A DNA stretch of 41,759 nt from JANXSD01 sp043758125 (lineage in GTDB: Bacteria; Bacteroidota; Bacteroidia; AKYH767-A; OLB10). Positions within the stretch are counted from its first letter, which is position 1, and the number at the start of each line of letters is the position of its first letter. A model generated the notes under the pieces. The model did no database searches, was not told where the DNA came from, and was given only the letters and a program-made list of their open reading frames with translations. Below, piece by piece: positions 33,761-41,759 of this stretch. Where the stretch lies: assembly GCA_043758125.1 (NCBI GenBank), contig JAYVOC010000269.1, forward strand, positions 1-41,759. The letters run 5' to 3'. A program made the position numbers and the translations under genes.

Positions 33761-35770
33761 TTAGGATAGAAGTTTCTTTGCTTTGTCAACTATATTTTCA
33801 ACTGTGAACCCAAAAAAATTAAACAAGTCTTCAGCAGGTCCGGAATGTCCGAAAGTATCAATGCCTAAAACATCACCTTCGTCTGTAACATATTTGTGCC
33901 AGCCCAATGTTGATCCTGCTTCAACTGCAAGTCTCTTTTTAAATTTTGCCGGAAAAATTTTTTCTTTGTAACCAACATCTTGCTTTTCAAACAACTCCCA
34001 TGACGGCATACTCACCACACGCGCAGAAATATTTTGCTCCTTCAATTTTTTTTGCGCTTCCATCAACAATGAAACCTCAGAACCTGTTCCAATTAAAATC
34101 AGTTGCGATTCCTTTTCTGATTCTGAAAGTATATAAGCACCTTTTTCTAGTTCGCTTGCTTTCGTATATTTTTCTTGATCAATTACAGGCAACCCTTGGC
34201 GAGTTAGCACCAAAGCAACCGGACCATCACGATGTTCAAGTGCAACACGCCATGCATGAACAGTTTCATTGGCATCAGCAGGTCGTATCACTGTAATGTT
34301 AGGAATCGATCGGAGTGAAATTAATTGTTCAATAGGTTGATGTGTTGTGCCGTCTTCACCCAATCCAATACTATCGTGTGTGTAAATAATTATGGGACGG
34401 ATTTTCATAATAGCTGCAAGACGAATAGGTGGTCGCATGTATTCTGAAAAAATTAAAAATGTTGCGCCATAAGGAATAATTCCTTGTGTTAAAGCCATTC
34501 CATTTAATATGCTACCCATTGCATGTTCCCTAATTCCAAAATGAAAATTACGACCTTCACGATTGGATTCAGAAAATGATTTGTATTTGGTAAGTTCTGT
34601 ATCTGTTGAAGGAGACAAATCTGCTGATCCGCCAATTAAATGTGGAAGATAATCAGCAATAGCATTCAATACTTTTCCGGATGCTTTTCGTGTTGCAATT
34701 TTTTCTTCTCCCGCTTTAAAAATTGGTAAGTGATCTTTCCAGCCATACGGCAAATTTCCATTACTCAATAATTCATATTCAGCAGCAAGTTCAGGATAAT
34801 TTTCTTTGTAGTTTTTATATAAATCATTCCATTCATTTTCTTTTGCAATTCCTTTCTTACCGATGTCCCTATAAAACTGCAATACTTTATCAGAAACTTC
34901 AAATGATTTTTCAGGATCGAAATCAAAAAACTTTTTTACTAATTTCACTTCTTCTTCTCCAATTGGTGAGCCATGTGCACTCGGACTATCCACTTTATTT
35001 GGACTTCCATATCCAATATGCGTTCGTATTTTAATAAGAGAAGGTTTTAATTTTTCTGACTGAGCATTCTTAACTGCTTTTAAAATTGCATCAATGTCAT
35101 TTCCATCATTCACAATTTGTACATGCCAATCATAGGCTTCAAAACGTTTTGCCACGTCTTCTGTAAAAGCAATTTCTGTATTTCCTTCAATTGAGATGTG
35201 ATTATCATCATACAAATAAATAAGGTTACCTAACTGTAAATGTCCAGCAAGCGAAGCTGCTTCAGAAGTAACACCTTCCATCATATCGCCATCACTACAA
35301 ATAGCATAAATGTTATAATCAAAAATATCAAAACCAGGTTTGTTGTATCGTGACGCCAAATGTTTTTGCGCAATAGCAAATCCAACTCCGTTTGCAAAGC
35401 CTTGTCCTAAGGGGCCAGTGGTAATTTCAATTCCCGGGCACAAACCATATTCAGGATGTCCTGCTGTTTTACTATGTAACTGACGGAAATTTTTTAAATC
35501 ATCCATCGAAAGATCGTATCCTGTGAGATAAAGAAAACTATATTGAAGCATGCATCCATGACCTGCTGATAAAATAAATCTATCACGATTTGCCCACTCT
35601 GTATTTTGCGGATTGTAATTCATTGCTTTTGTCCACAAAACGTGACCCATTGGTGCCGCTCCCATTGGCATTCCAGGATGACCTGAATTTGCTTTTTGCA
35701 CTGCATCAACAGATAATATTCTAACTGTATTAATTGCTGTTTGTTCTAATGTGTTTAATTCGGAATTCAT
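33761..35770 (-). CDS. tkt: Transketolase
   Basis: 669 residues, full length. It has ANSGHPGMPMGAAPMGHVLW near residues 27-46, the thiamine diphosphate motif CSDGDMMEGVTSEAASLAGH near 158-180 with downstream YDDNHISIEGNTE, the catalytic block GIREHAMGSILNGMALTQG, and DSIGLGEDGTTHQPIEQL. The last has Thr where GEDGPTHQP is more usual. It moves two-carbon units between pentose and other sugar phosphates, joining the oxidative branch to glycolysis. No transaldolase or ribulose-phosphate epimerase gene occurs in the window, so these must lie elsewhere. It is 65 bp after the kinase gene and 9 bp before rpiB. Confidence 0.97.
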   Translation of the reverse strand: MNSELNTLEQTAINTVRILSVDAVQKANSGHPGMPMGAAPMGHVLWTKAMNYNPQNTEWANRDRFILSAGHGCMLQYSFLYLTGYDLSMDDLKNFRQLHSKTAGHPEYGLCPGIEITTGPLGQGFANGVGFAIAQKHLASRYNKPGFDIFDYNIYAICSDGDMMEGVTSEAASLAGHLQLGNLIYLYDDNHISIEGNTEIAFTEDVAKRFEAYDWHVQIVNDGNDIDAILKAVKNAQSEKLKPSLIKIRTHIGYGSPNKVDSPSAHGSPIGEEEVKLVKKFFDFDPEKSFEVSDKVLQFYRDIGKKGIAKENEWNDLYKNYKENYPELAAEYELLSNGNLPYGWKDHLPIFKAGEEKIATRKASGKVLNAIADYLPHLIGGSADLSPSTDTELTKYKSFSESNREGRNFHFGIREHAMGSILNGMALTQGIIPYGATFLIFSEYMRPPIRLAAIMKIRPIIIYTHDSIGLGEDGTTHQPIEQLISLRSIPNITVIRPADANETVHAWRVALEHRDGPVALVLTRQGLPVIDQEKYTKASELEKGAYILSESEKESQLILIGTGSEVSLLMEAQKKLKEQNISARVVSMPSWELFEKQDVGYKEKIFPAKFKKRLAVEAGSTLGWHKYVTDEGDVLGIDTFGHSGPAEDLFNFFGFTVENIVDKAKKLLS

Positions 35771-35835
35771 TTTTAATTCAAATAATAATTATTAGTCAAA
35801 CATACATTTATTAAAGTGGTTTAGAAATGAAGAAA

Positions 35836-36555
35836 TTATTTTTCTTCTTGTTGCCATAACCGTATACCACCATAAATTCCATCTTTGTTCGTTACGATTT
35901 TGATGTTTTTATCAAGTTTGAAATTTATTTTAGCAGCATTTCCTCCTCCAATATAGAGAGTATCATAATTGAAAACGGTTTTCAAAATAGTAATAATTTT
36001 TTTCAAATGTCTGTTCCATTTATCGATACCTTCATTAACAAGTGCGCGCTCACCAATGTAATCATCGTAAGATTTTTTCTTTGTTATAGGATGATGCGCC
36101 AATTCAAGATGGGGCAATAATACTCCATCTTTTAGGATTGCAGTTCCGAACCCTGTTCCTAATGTAATCATCATTTCCAAACCTTTGCCGCTTATCACAC
36201 CCAACCCTAATAATTCAGCATCATTAATTACACGAGTTGGTTTACCAAGCAAGATACTTAACTTTTCAATTAAATTAATATTCTGCCATGTTTTTTGATC
36301 AAGGTTCGGTGCTGTGCAAATGATGCCCTCTTTTACATACCCTGGAAATCCAACAGAGATTTTATCAAATGCAGGGAAATCTTTTACAAGAGTTTGTATT
36401 GAATTTATTACAGCTGAAAAGGTAGCAGGATGGGGAGTTACAACTGAAGTATAATCCATCAGCATTTTACCTTGCTCATCTAAAACGGTAGCTTTAATAT
36501 GTGAGCCACCAATATCTATGACGAGAATTTTTACTGTCGTTTTAATTTTTATCAT
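35836..36555 (-). CDS. ROK-family glucokinase, polyphosphate-glucokinase-like
   Basis: The 239-residue protein begins KILVIDIGGSHIKATVLDEQ, the ASKHA phosphate-1 motif; many polyphosphate glucokinases have DIGGSGIKG here. KISVGFPGYVKEGIICTAPN is the typical second block, VINDAELLGLGV holds the catalytic Asp, MITLGTGFGTAILKDGVLLP is phosphate-2, and YDDYIGERAL and LYIGGGNAAKIN close the fold. The length and the GFPG/ITLGTGFG pattern fit PPGK better than the longer ATP-dependent ROK glucokinases, but the donor is not proven. It would phosphorylate free glucose released by the two glucosidases at the far end of the operon. AAAGG lies 9 bp upstream of the ATG. It is the first gene of the operon. 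Confidence 0.85.
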   Translation of the reverse strand: MIKIKTTVKILVIDIGGSHIKATVLDEQGKMLMDYTSVVTPHPATFSAVINSIQTLVKDFPAFDKISVGFPGYVKEGIICTAPNLDQKTWQNINLIEKLSILLGKPTRVINDAELLGLGVISGKGLEMMITLGTGFGTAILKDGVLLPHLELAHHPITKKKSYDDYIGERALVNEGIDKWNRHLKKIITILKTVFNYDTLYIGGGNAAKINFKLDKNIKIVTNKDGIYGGIRLWQQEEK

Positions 36556-37017
36556 AATTTTTAACCTTTAATATCTAGTGATCAAAGATCCGATAAGAAA
36601 TGTGAAAAATAAAGAAAGATTAGTAAAAATTGTGCATGTTTCTATTTTTTATAAAGTAGTTACCTATCTGTATCGAAAAGGAAGTATAAATCAACAGTTT
36701 ATTATTCATGAAAACCGTTAATTGATGATGGATTTAGCTTCGAAAAAAATAGGGATGTTTTTATCGTGAATCAAATTTAATCTTACAAAAAAATCTATCC
36801 TTGTTATTTAATAAAATAAGTAAGCTGGTCATTTTCCTCTTAAAATCATGAAAAATTAGTCATTAACAGCATGCGTTTCCATACTTATATTTTCTCCAAA
36901 TTTTAAACTCATCAAAACCAATTTAAAAATTGTAGTATATATAAATCGCTTTTGAGAATTCATTATTCATGAATATAAATTGTTCTACTTGTTATTAATA
37001 TTCGTTTAAGGATAGAT
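36556..37017. other. Intergenic with operon promoter region
   Basis: 462 bp between the DJ-1 gene end and the start of the glucose operon. Apart from the promoter candidate nearby, no open frame or hairpin is evident. Confidence 0.5.
36583..36613 (-). promoter_or_regulatory. Candidate Bacteroidota-type promoter of the glucose operon
   Basis: On the minus strand GATCTTTG (one base off TAnnTTTG) follows TTTA (one base off TTTG) with a 19-bp spacer, 28 bp upstream of the kinase ATG. Both elements are imperfect, so the call is weak. Confidence 0.3.
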
Positions 37018-37722
37018 TTATTTTGAAAGATGAATTTCTTTTTCGCCAACAAGTATTTTTAAAAGTAATTTAGCAACTGCTTCAGACGATTTCGGATTTT
37101 GTCCTGTAATTAGTAAGCCGTCTTGTTGTGTATATGAACCCCAGTCTGCTCCTTTACTGTAATGTGCGCCCAATTTTTTCAATTCCTCTTCCAATAAAAA
37201 CGGAACTACTTTAGTTAATCCTACAGCTTCTTCTTCGGTATCAGAAAAGCCAGTCACTTTTTTCCCTTTTACAAGAGGCTCTCCATTTTCTGCTTTTGTT
37301 TTAAGCAAAGCAGCAGGTGCATGACATACAAATGCAATTGGCTTTTGGGAGTTATAAAAATCTTCAATTAATTTAATAGATGTTTTATCATTTGCCAAAT
37401 CCCAAAGTGGACCATGTCCGCCTGAATAAAAAACGGCATCGTAATTATTGAAATGAATATCACTTAATTTTATAGTATTAGCCAATTGATAAATTGCTTC
37501 TCTATCCTTGTAAAAGCGTAGGGTAGATGGTGTTTGAGCTTCTGCTTCTTCACTTTTAGGGTCTACTGGAGGTTGCCCACCAGCTGGCGATGCGATGGTT
37601 ATTTCAGCACCTGCATCAACAAATACATAGTAGGGAGAAGCAAATTCCTCAACCCAAAATCCTGTTTTTTTTCCGGTTTCTCCTAAGGCACTATGAGAGG
37701 TCATTACGAATAATATTTTCAT
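37018..37722 (-). CDS. DJ-1/PfpI family protein (Hsp31-like)
   Basis: The 234-residue protein opens KILFVMTSHSALGETGKKTG and FWVEEFASPYYVFVDAGAEI, as in Hsp31/HSP31-like members. AVFYSGGHGPLWDLA is the oxyanion and Glu region. The nucleophile elbow IAFVCHAPAAL places the reactive Cys at 133 followed by His134. Relatives act as glutathione-independent glyoxalases, protein-repair enzymes or chaperones under carbonyl stress; the sequence alone cannot choose. It is a single-gene unit, separated by 462 bp from the sugar operon. Methylglyoxal defence next to heavy sugar-phosphate flux would make sense but is speculation. Confidence 0.92.
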   Translation of the reverse strand: MKILFVMTSHSALGETGKKTGFWVEEFASPYYVFVDAGAEITIASPAGGQPPVDPKSEEAEAQTPSTLRFYKDREAIYQLANTIKLSDIHFNNYDAVFYSGGHGPLWDLANDKTSIKLIEDFYNSQKPIAFVCHAPAALLKTKAENGEPLVKGKKVTGFSDTEEEAVGLTKVVPFLLEEELKKLGAHYSKGADWGSYTQQDGLLITGQNPKSSEAVAKLLLKILVGEKEIHLSK

Positions 37723-37981
37723 GGTATTTTTTTTATTTTAAAAATTGTTAAGGTTATCTAAAAATTATTTTCAAGTTATAATGTTTTTGCTCCACTATTC
37801 AATTAATTTCTGTGCCATTAGCAAAATGGGTAATTTTTACAATGGAATTAGGGCGAGATCTTCACATTTTTATGATAATGGATACTTGGGTTGCTCACTT
37901 TTTTTCTTTCGAACTGTTCCTTTATTAATATTTGAATTTAAGATTGTGTTTTAAAAATTAAATTTTCAAAAAATCTCATTT

Positions 37982-38527
37982 TTAAATTTGCTTGGTGATT
38001 TGAAGTTTAGTGGTGTCAAATCCCTTTTCTTTTAACCGATTAATAATTTGCTGATAAGCAATTTCATTCATCTTTGGTGTTCTTGAAAGTATCCATAAAT
38101 ATTTTTTATTTGGATGGCTAACAACTGAATAACTGTAGTCATCTGCCAAATCAATTATCCAGTATTTACCTTTGAATGGCCAAAAAAATTGAACCTTCAA
38201 CTTGGCATTTCCCGTATTTTTTTCAACAAATGCTTTTCCTTTGATGTATGATTGTTTCCCGTTTACTGAATCTTTATTGCACCTATTTTCAACAATGATG
38301 TATCCTTTATCCGTTGTTGTATAATCTGCAGTTGTACAATTACAACCTTTTTGAAAACGTTGTGGGAAAGATGCAATTTCATACCATTTGCCTGCATACT
38401 TAGTTAAGTCAACATGTTTAACTGTTTGCAATGATTGTGAATTGGAGTTACTCATATTGCTTAATGATATTAAAAGAATAAAGATTTTTTTCTGCAAATG
38501 TCTAGAATTTTTGAATTGCTTGGTCAT
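37982..38527 (-). CDS. Lipocalin family protein (Blc-like)
   Basis: From ATG 38527 the product is 181 residues. A basic start and hydrophobic stretch (KKIFILLISLSNMSNSNSQS) form a signal peptide without a clear lipobox. The lipocalin motif DLTKYAGKWYEIASFPQRFQ is at the mature N-terminus. Next come VQFFWPFKGKYWIIDLADDY and YLWILSRTPKM, all strong Blc/apolipoprotein-D signatures. Bacterial Blc proteins bind fatty acids or lysophospholipids in the periplasm or outer membrane. The upstream extension to 38578 (MLQCSLLIITIKSKIFT) is not family-like and I reject it. CNC and a further Cys may form a disulphide. Confidence 0.9.
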   Translation of the reverse strand: MTKQFKNSRHLQKKIFILLISLSNMSNSNSQSLQTVKHVDLTKYAGKWYEIASFPQRFQKGCNCTTADYTTTDKGYIIVENRCNKDSVNGKQSYIKGKAFVEKNTGNAKLKVQFFWPFKGKYWIIDLADDYSYSVVSHPNKKYLWILSRTPKMNEIAYQQIINRLKEKGFDTTKLQITKQI

Positions 38528-39279
38528 TGTAAATATTTTTGATTTAATAGTTATTATTAACAAACTGCATTGTAGCATTTCTGAATTTTTATTTTCAATT
38601 TATTAGCTGTTTAAATAATTCGTCGAAAACATTGTTGTATGACTTTTAGTTTCGATGATTATAAAATTTTATCCAAAAAATATTATGCCTAAATTAATAT
38701 TCCACTAAGCTGAGTAAGTTATTTGGGATAGTAAGTATAATTAGATTCTGGAATTATTTCGCATGTAGATGAACTATAATTGCTGGGTTTACCAACTATT
38801 TAATTTGGCTTTTTTTTATTGAAAAATATGTAAAAAATTACAAAAATTATATAAAAGAATCATATTTGTTCCGTTTACATTAGCATCATTCTAAAAATCA
38901 AAAGAGTTCTTGATCGCTATTGAAAGGGGCTATTCTTTATTCCTATTAAACAAATTAGGTAAATTCTCGTTATTATGATTCTAAATATAACCCTAGAGAA
39001 ATTTAACCTTATAGATCTTTAAATTCAAAATAGGAAATTATGCATAATTCGGTGTAAATCTGATTTTCATATTTCATTGAGAAAAATAATGGGAAACTGC
39101 ATTAAAATTGACGCTGGCTTAGATTTTTTAGTGATTAGTTAAAATTATTTTATTCATCTCAAATCCATCCTTTCATTTTTAGCGTAAATACTTCCATAAT
39201 ATCCTAAAAAGGTCGAAGTAATATTCATAGGTCACTCTTAGAAAATCATATTTATTAATAATCTAAAATCAAATTTCAC
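38528..39279. other. Long intergenic region between divergent genes
   Basis: 752 bp, very AT-rich, between the divergently transcribed lipocalin and DUF4331 genes. It should contain both promoters. I see no open frame, tRNA, strong hairpin or repeat. Confidence 0.5.
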
Positions 39280-41355
39280 ATGAAAAAAACATCAACAAAA
39301 AAATCGTTGTGGATTTCACTTGCGGTCATTGTAGTAGCAGTCTCCGCAATTCTGGTATCCAATTCAAAGATTGATGCTTCAAGCCACCGCGAAGCACCAC
39401 TTATTGCTAGCGATCCGTTAGCCGACAACACCGACCTGTATGCATTCCGTAGTCCGGACGATTTAAACACTGTAACTATCATTGCCAATTACATTCCTGC
39501 TGAATTGCCACAAGGCGGTCCAAATTATTATTCTTTTGGCGAAGATGTACGTTATGAAATTCACGTAAAAAATAATCCTTCTACTCCTGGTGATGATATT
39601 ATTTATCGCTTTGAATTTAAACAAACGAATGAAGATCCAACAACTTTCTTTAATATTCGTTTAGGTCAACAAAATTTGAAAACTACTTACAATTGTTACC
39701 GTAGTATTGATCAAGGACATTCTTTTCAAACTATAGTTACTAATGGAGTTGTTCCTCCAAACAACATCGGACCTCGTTCTATTCAGAGTCCAGTTGGTTT
39801 AGGAGCTACAAATTACAATACACTTCGTACAAATGCTATTGCAACAGCTTCAACAGGAGAAACAATTTTTTGTGGACCATCTGATGATCCATTCTTCGTT
39901 GATCTTGGTGGCGTTTTTGATTTAGGTCAAACTCGTAGCGCAGGTGGAGCACGTGACGGATTAAGTTGCAAAAACATTCATTCAATTTGTATCAAAGCAC
40001 CAATTGCTACATTACAAAAAGATGGTAAAGATGTTTCACAAGCAGCAAACATTCTTGATTCAGATTATATCATTGGACTTTACGCAACAGCAAGTCGCAA
40101 ATTAATTACTGTTCGTAGCTTACATGGTGAGAAGCCTTTCAACATTGGACAATGGGTTCAGATATCTCGTCTTGGAATGCCTTTAACAAACGAAGTAATC
40201 ATGCCAATTGGTAAAAAAGATTATTGGAATTCTCTTCAACCATATAATGAAGATAAATCTTTGGAAAAATATTTTACTAATCCTGAGTTAGCACTTTACA
40301 TGGATGATAGTCAGTTTGGTACTGCTGTTCCAGCTTTATCCGCTTTGCGTATTCAACGTAATTCTTTACAATCATTTGATTTTGGAAATACACATGATGG
40401 TCTTGCCGGTTTATTAGGAAATCCAGCAACAGCAGGAACTGCATTTGATACTACATTATTTGGTAAATATTTATTGCGTCCAGGTCAACCACGTTCTGTA
40501 GATTTACTTCCAATATTTATGACAGGAGTTCCAAACCTTGCACCTTATCAATTAGCAACAGGAAAAAATGGAAATCCATTAGCAGCAGGAAAACCTTTTA
40601 TTAATAATTTCCTTCCAACTTTTGGAGATATGTTACGCTTGAATATGGCTGTACCAGTTACACAACGTAACGATCCTGCTTTCAGTTCACTTGGACTGAT
40701 CAATGCAGCGGTACTTGGATTAACAGATCCTGCTTATAACACCACAACTGCATTACAATTTATTCCTAACATGGATGGATTTCCAAATGGTCGCAGATTA
40801 GAAGATGATGTTACACGCATCGAATTACAAGCAGTGAGTGGAGTTGTTCTTGCCGCTGTTGGTTTATTTTATGATGATTACACAGCAGGTGCTGCAAATC
40901 CAGTTACAACAAATCTGGTTGGTGTTTTATCGTACACAACAGGAGTAGAGAAAAACGATCGTCCATTCAAAGCGAAGTTCCCTTATTTGGCTAATCCATC
41001 TAGTGGTTTCGGTAATTGTGGTGGTGCATTAACAAGTAGCAGCAATAGATTATATCCAGATCAAGATGAAAGTTTGAAACTAGGAACTCCTGGTATATTC
41101 ATGACCAACTATCCAAATCCTGCAACAACAATGACGACTTTCAAATATCGTTTGCAAGATCAAACTGTTGTCACTGTTAAAGTACTTGACGAATCAGGAA
41201 AACTTATCGAAACATTGGTAAATAACCAATCTGTTGAAAGTGGAACGCATGAATTGAGTTATAACGTTTCTAAACTTAAGCCAGGTGTTTATTTTGCAAT
41301 GATTGAAAATAGCAATCAAATAATTCAGTCAATTAAATTTACTGTAGCGAAATAA
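39280..41355 (+). CDS. DUF4331 domain-containing secreted protein with T9SS tail
   Basis: The 691-residue protein has an N-terminal signal or anchor segment (SLWISLAVIVVAVSAILVSN). The DUF4331 domain starts with the hallmark SSHREAPLIASDPLADNTDL and YAFRSPDD. It continues with YSFGEDVRYEIHVKNN, IYRFEFKQTN, and later GEKPFNIGQWVQISRLGMPL and PNGRRLEDDVTRIELQA, all typical. The C-terminal ~80 residues are a type IX sorting domain (MTNYPNPATTMTTFKYRL ... SGKLIETLVNN ... LKPGVYFAMIE). The family is secreted and of unknown function; it is often found with oxidative or metal-stress genes. It is a single-gene unit closed by a strong terminator. Confidence 0.93.
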   Translation: MKKTSTKKSLWISLAVIVVAVSAILVSNSKIDASSHREAPLIASDPLADNTDLYAFRSPDDLNTVTIIANYIPAELPQGGPNYYSFGEDVRYEIHVKNNPSTPGDDIIYRFEFKQTNEDPTTFFNIRLGQQNLKTTYNCYRSIDQGHSFQTIVTNGVVPPNNIGPRSIQSPVGLGATNYNTLRTNAIATASTGETIFCGPSDDPFFVDLGGVFDLGQTRSAGGARDGLSCKNIHSICIKAPIATLQKDGKDVSQAANILDSDYIIGLYATASRKLITVRSLHGEKPFNIGQWVQISRLGMPLTNEVIMPIGKKDYWNSLQPYNEDKSLEKYFTNPELALYMDDSQFGTAVPALSALRIQRNSLQSFDFGNTHDGLAGLLGNPATAGTAFDTTLFGKYLLRPGQPRSVDLLPIFMTGVPNLAPYQLATGKNGNPLAAGKPFINNFLPTFGDMLRLNMAVPVTQRNDPAFSSLGLINAAVLGLTDPAYNTTTALQFIPNMDGFPNGRRLEDDVTRIELQAVSGVVLAAVGLFYDDYTAGAANPVTTNLVGVLSYTTGVEKNDRPFKAKFPYLANPSSGFGNCGGALTSSSNRLYPDQDESLKLGTPGIFMTNYPNPATTMTTFKYRLQDQTVVTVKVLDESGKLIETLVNNQSVESGTHELSYNVSKLKPGVYFAMIENSNQIIQSIKFTVAK

Positions 41356-41376
41356 AAAATTAAAATTAATTGTAGT

Positions 41377-41412
41377 AAAAAGCCCTGTAGTAAATACTAC
41401 AGGGCTTTTTTT
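41377..41412 (+). terminator. Terminator after DUF4331 gene
   Basis: A 16-bp perfect stem aaaaagccctgtagta / tactacagggcttttt with an AA loop runs into more T residues. It starts 21 bp past the stop codon and probably serves both strands. Confidence 0.93.
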
Positions 41413-41474
41413 ATGATAAGATTTTTTTGAAGTTTTAAATTAATGGAGGCATTTTTACATCCAACAAATAATAA

Positions 41475-41669
41475 CTAATTTTTTTGCCAAACTTTTATTT
41501 GATATCCTTTAGTAGCATACCACAAAATATAAAAGTAACAAGGAAATAAAATAACATAAGCCCATTGATGACCCAGAGAGCTATCTGCAAGTTTGCCATA
41601 TAATTGAGGAAGAAAAGCTCCACCAGCAATGCCCATAATCAAAATAGCAGAAGCTGTTTTATTAAATTT
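41475..41669 (-). pseudogene. 3' fragment of a sugar MFS transporter (FucP/GluP-like)
   Basis: The frame ends with TAG at 41475-41477 and reads TASAILIMGIAGGAFLPQLY, GKLADSSLGHQWAYVILFPC and YFYILWYATKGYQIKVW, the last two membrane segments and tail of fucose/glucose/galactose permeases of the MFS. Upstream the frame meets TAA at 41670-41672 after KFN, so the first ten or so membrane helices are missing. No start codon precedes the fragment. It is a truncated remnant. Confidence 0.78.
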
Positions 41670-41759
41670 TTATACTTTCATCACCCAACCACGAGTATCA
41701 GCAATTTTACCCGTTTTGATACCATCAATTTCTTTAAAAACTTTCATTGAAAAAGAATC
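41670..41759 (-). CDS. Partial coding tail of unknown protein
   Basis: The last 29 codons visible at the right edge, open into the neighbouring sequence: DSFSMKVFKEIDGIKTGKIA and then DTRGWVMKV, TAA at 41670-41672. It shares its frame with the transporter fragment that follows but does not resemble any part of an MFS protein. I recognise no family from so short a piece. Confidence 0.45.
   Translation of the reverse strand, partial: DSFSMKVFKEIDGIKTGKIADTRGWVMKV

Noticed and set aside
37745..37954. 69-codon plus-strand frame between DJ-1 and lipocalin genes
   Set aside because: Composition is Phe/Ile/Leu-rich as in random AT-rich DNA, with no ribosome site or recognisable motif.
38528..38578. 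Longer start for the lipocalin
   Set aside because: The extension places 17 odd residues before a good signal peptide.

Overview
The window is low-GC DNA, almost certainly from a Bacteroidota bacterium. Two large proteins and one gene remnant end in type IX secretion C-terminal sorting tails, a GWxTD-domain protein is present, and Shine-Dalgarno sites are weak. A Chitinophagales- or Sphingobacteriales-like lineage is plausible but is only inference.

Left edge (1-2666): the N-terminal part of a family 2 glycosyltransferase and a secreted GWxTD-domain protein, both on the minus strand. Next comes an intact tRNA-Ser(UGA) at 2667-2756, which appears to be the integration site of a genomic island. 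The last 14 bases of the tRNA body recur exactly at 22339-22352 beside a hairpin terminator. A degenerate piece of the same tRNA lies inside, at 3227-3289, joined directly to a broken mobile-element ATPase gene. No integrase gene is visible.

Island interior (about 2757-22352): a GIY-YIG gene, then a layered defence locus on the plus strand: hsdM, hsdS, a Shedu-type nuclease, a Schlafen AlbA_2/ATPase-like/winged-helix regulator, a RhuM-family gene and hsdR. The three accessory genes sit between hsdS and hsdR, and each is followed by a short relic of an hsdR 5' end (7744, 9142 and 10245). This suggests step-by-step build-up of cargo at one junction. The hsdR gene is wrecked: an A-tract frameshift, DQAH in place of the usual DEAH, an in-frame RAYT (Y1) transposase flanked by REP-like hairpins, and an ochre codon in helicase motif VI. 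The methylase, specificity subunit, Shedu, AlbA_2 and RhuM frames remain open. A frameshifted small DUF2188-like gene and an unknown 109-residue ORF follow. A 1708-residue secreted protein with two seven-repeat RCC1 blocks lies on the minus strand. About 1.9 kb of decayed DNA closes the island.

Right of the island (22623-36555): ten closely packed minus-strand genes form one probable operon. In transcription order they are a ROK/polyphosphate-glucokinase-like kinase, transketolase, RpiB, a HAD phosphatase, Gnd, Zwf, Pgl, Pgi, a GH63-like glucosidase and a glycogen-debranching-type amylo-alpha-1,6-glucosidase. Together they would release glucose from an alpha-glucan, phosphorylate it and run it through the oxidative pentose phosphate pathway to NADPH and pentose phosphates. 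A DJ-1/PfpI protein, a lipocalin and a secreted DUF4331 protein follow. At the right edge a truncated sugar-MFS transporter tail abuts an unrelated coding tail.
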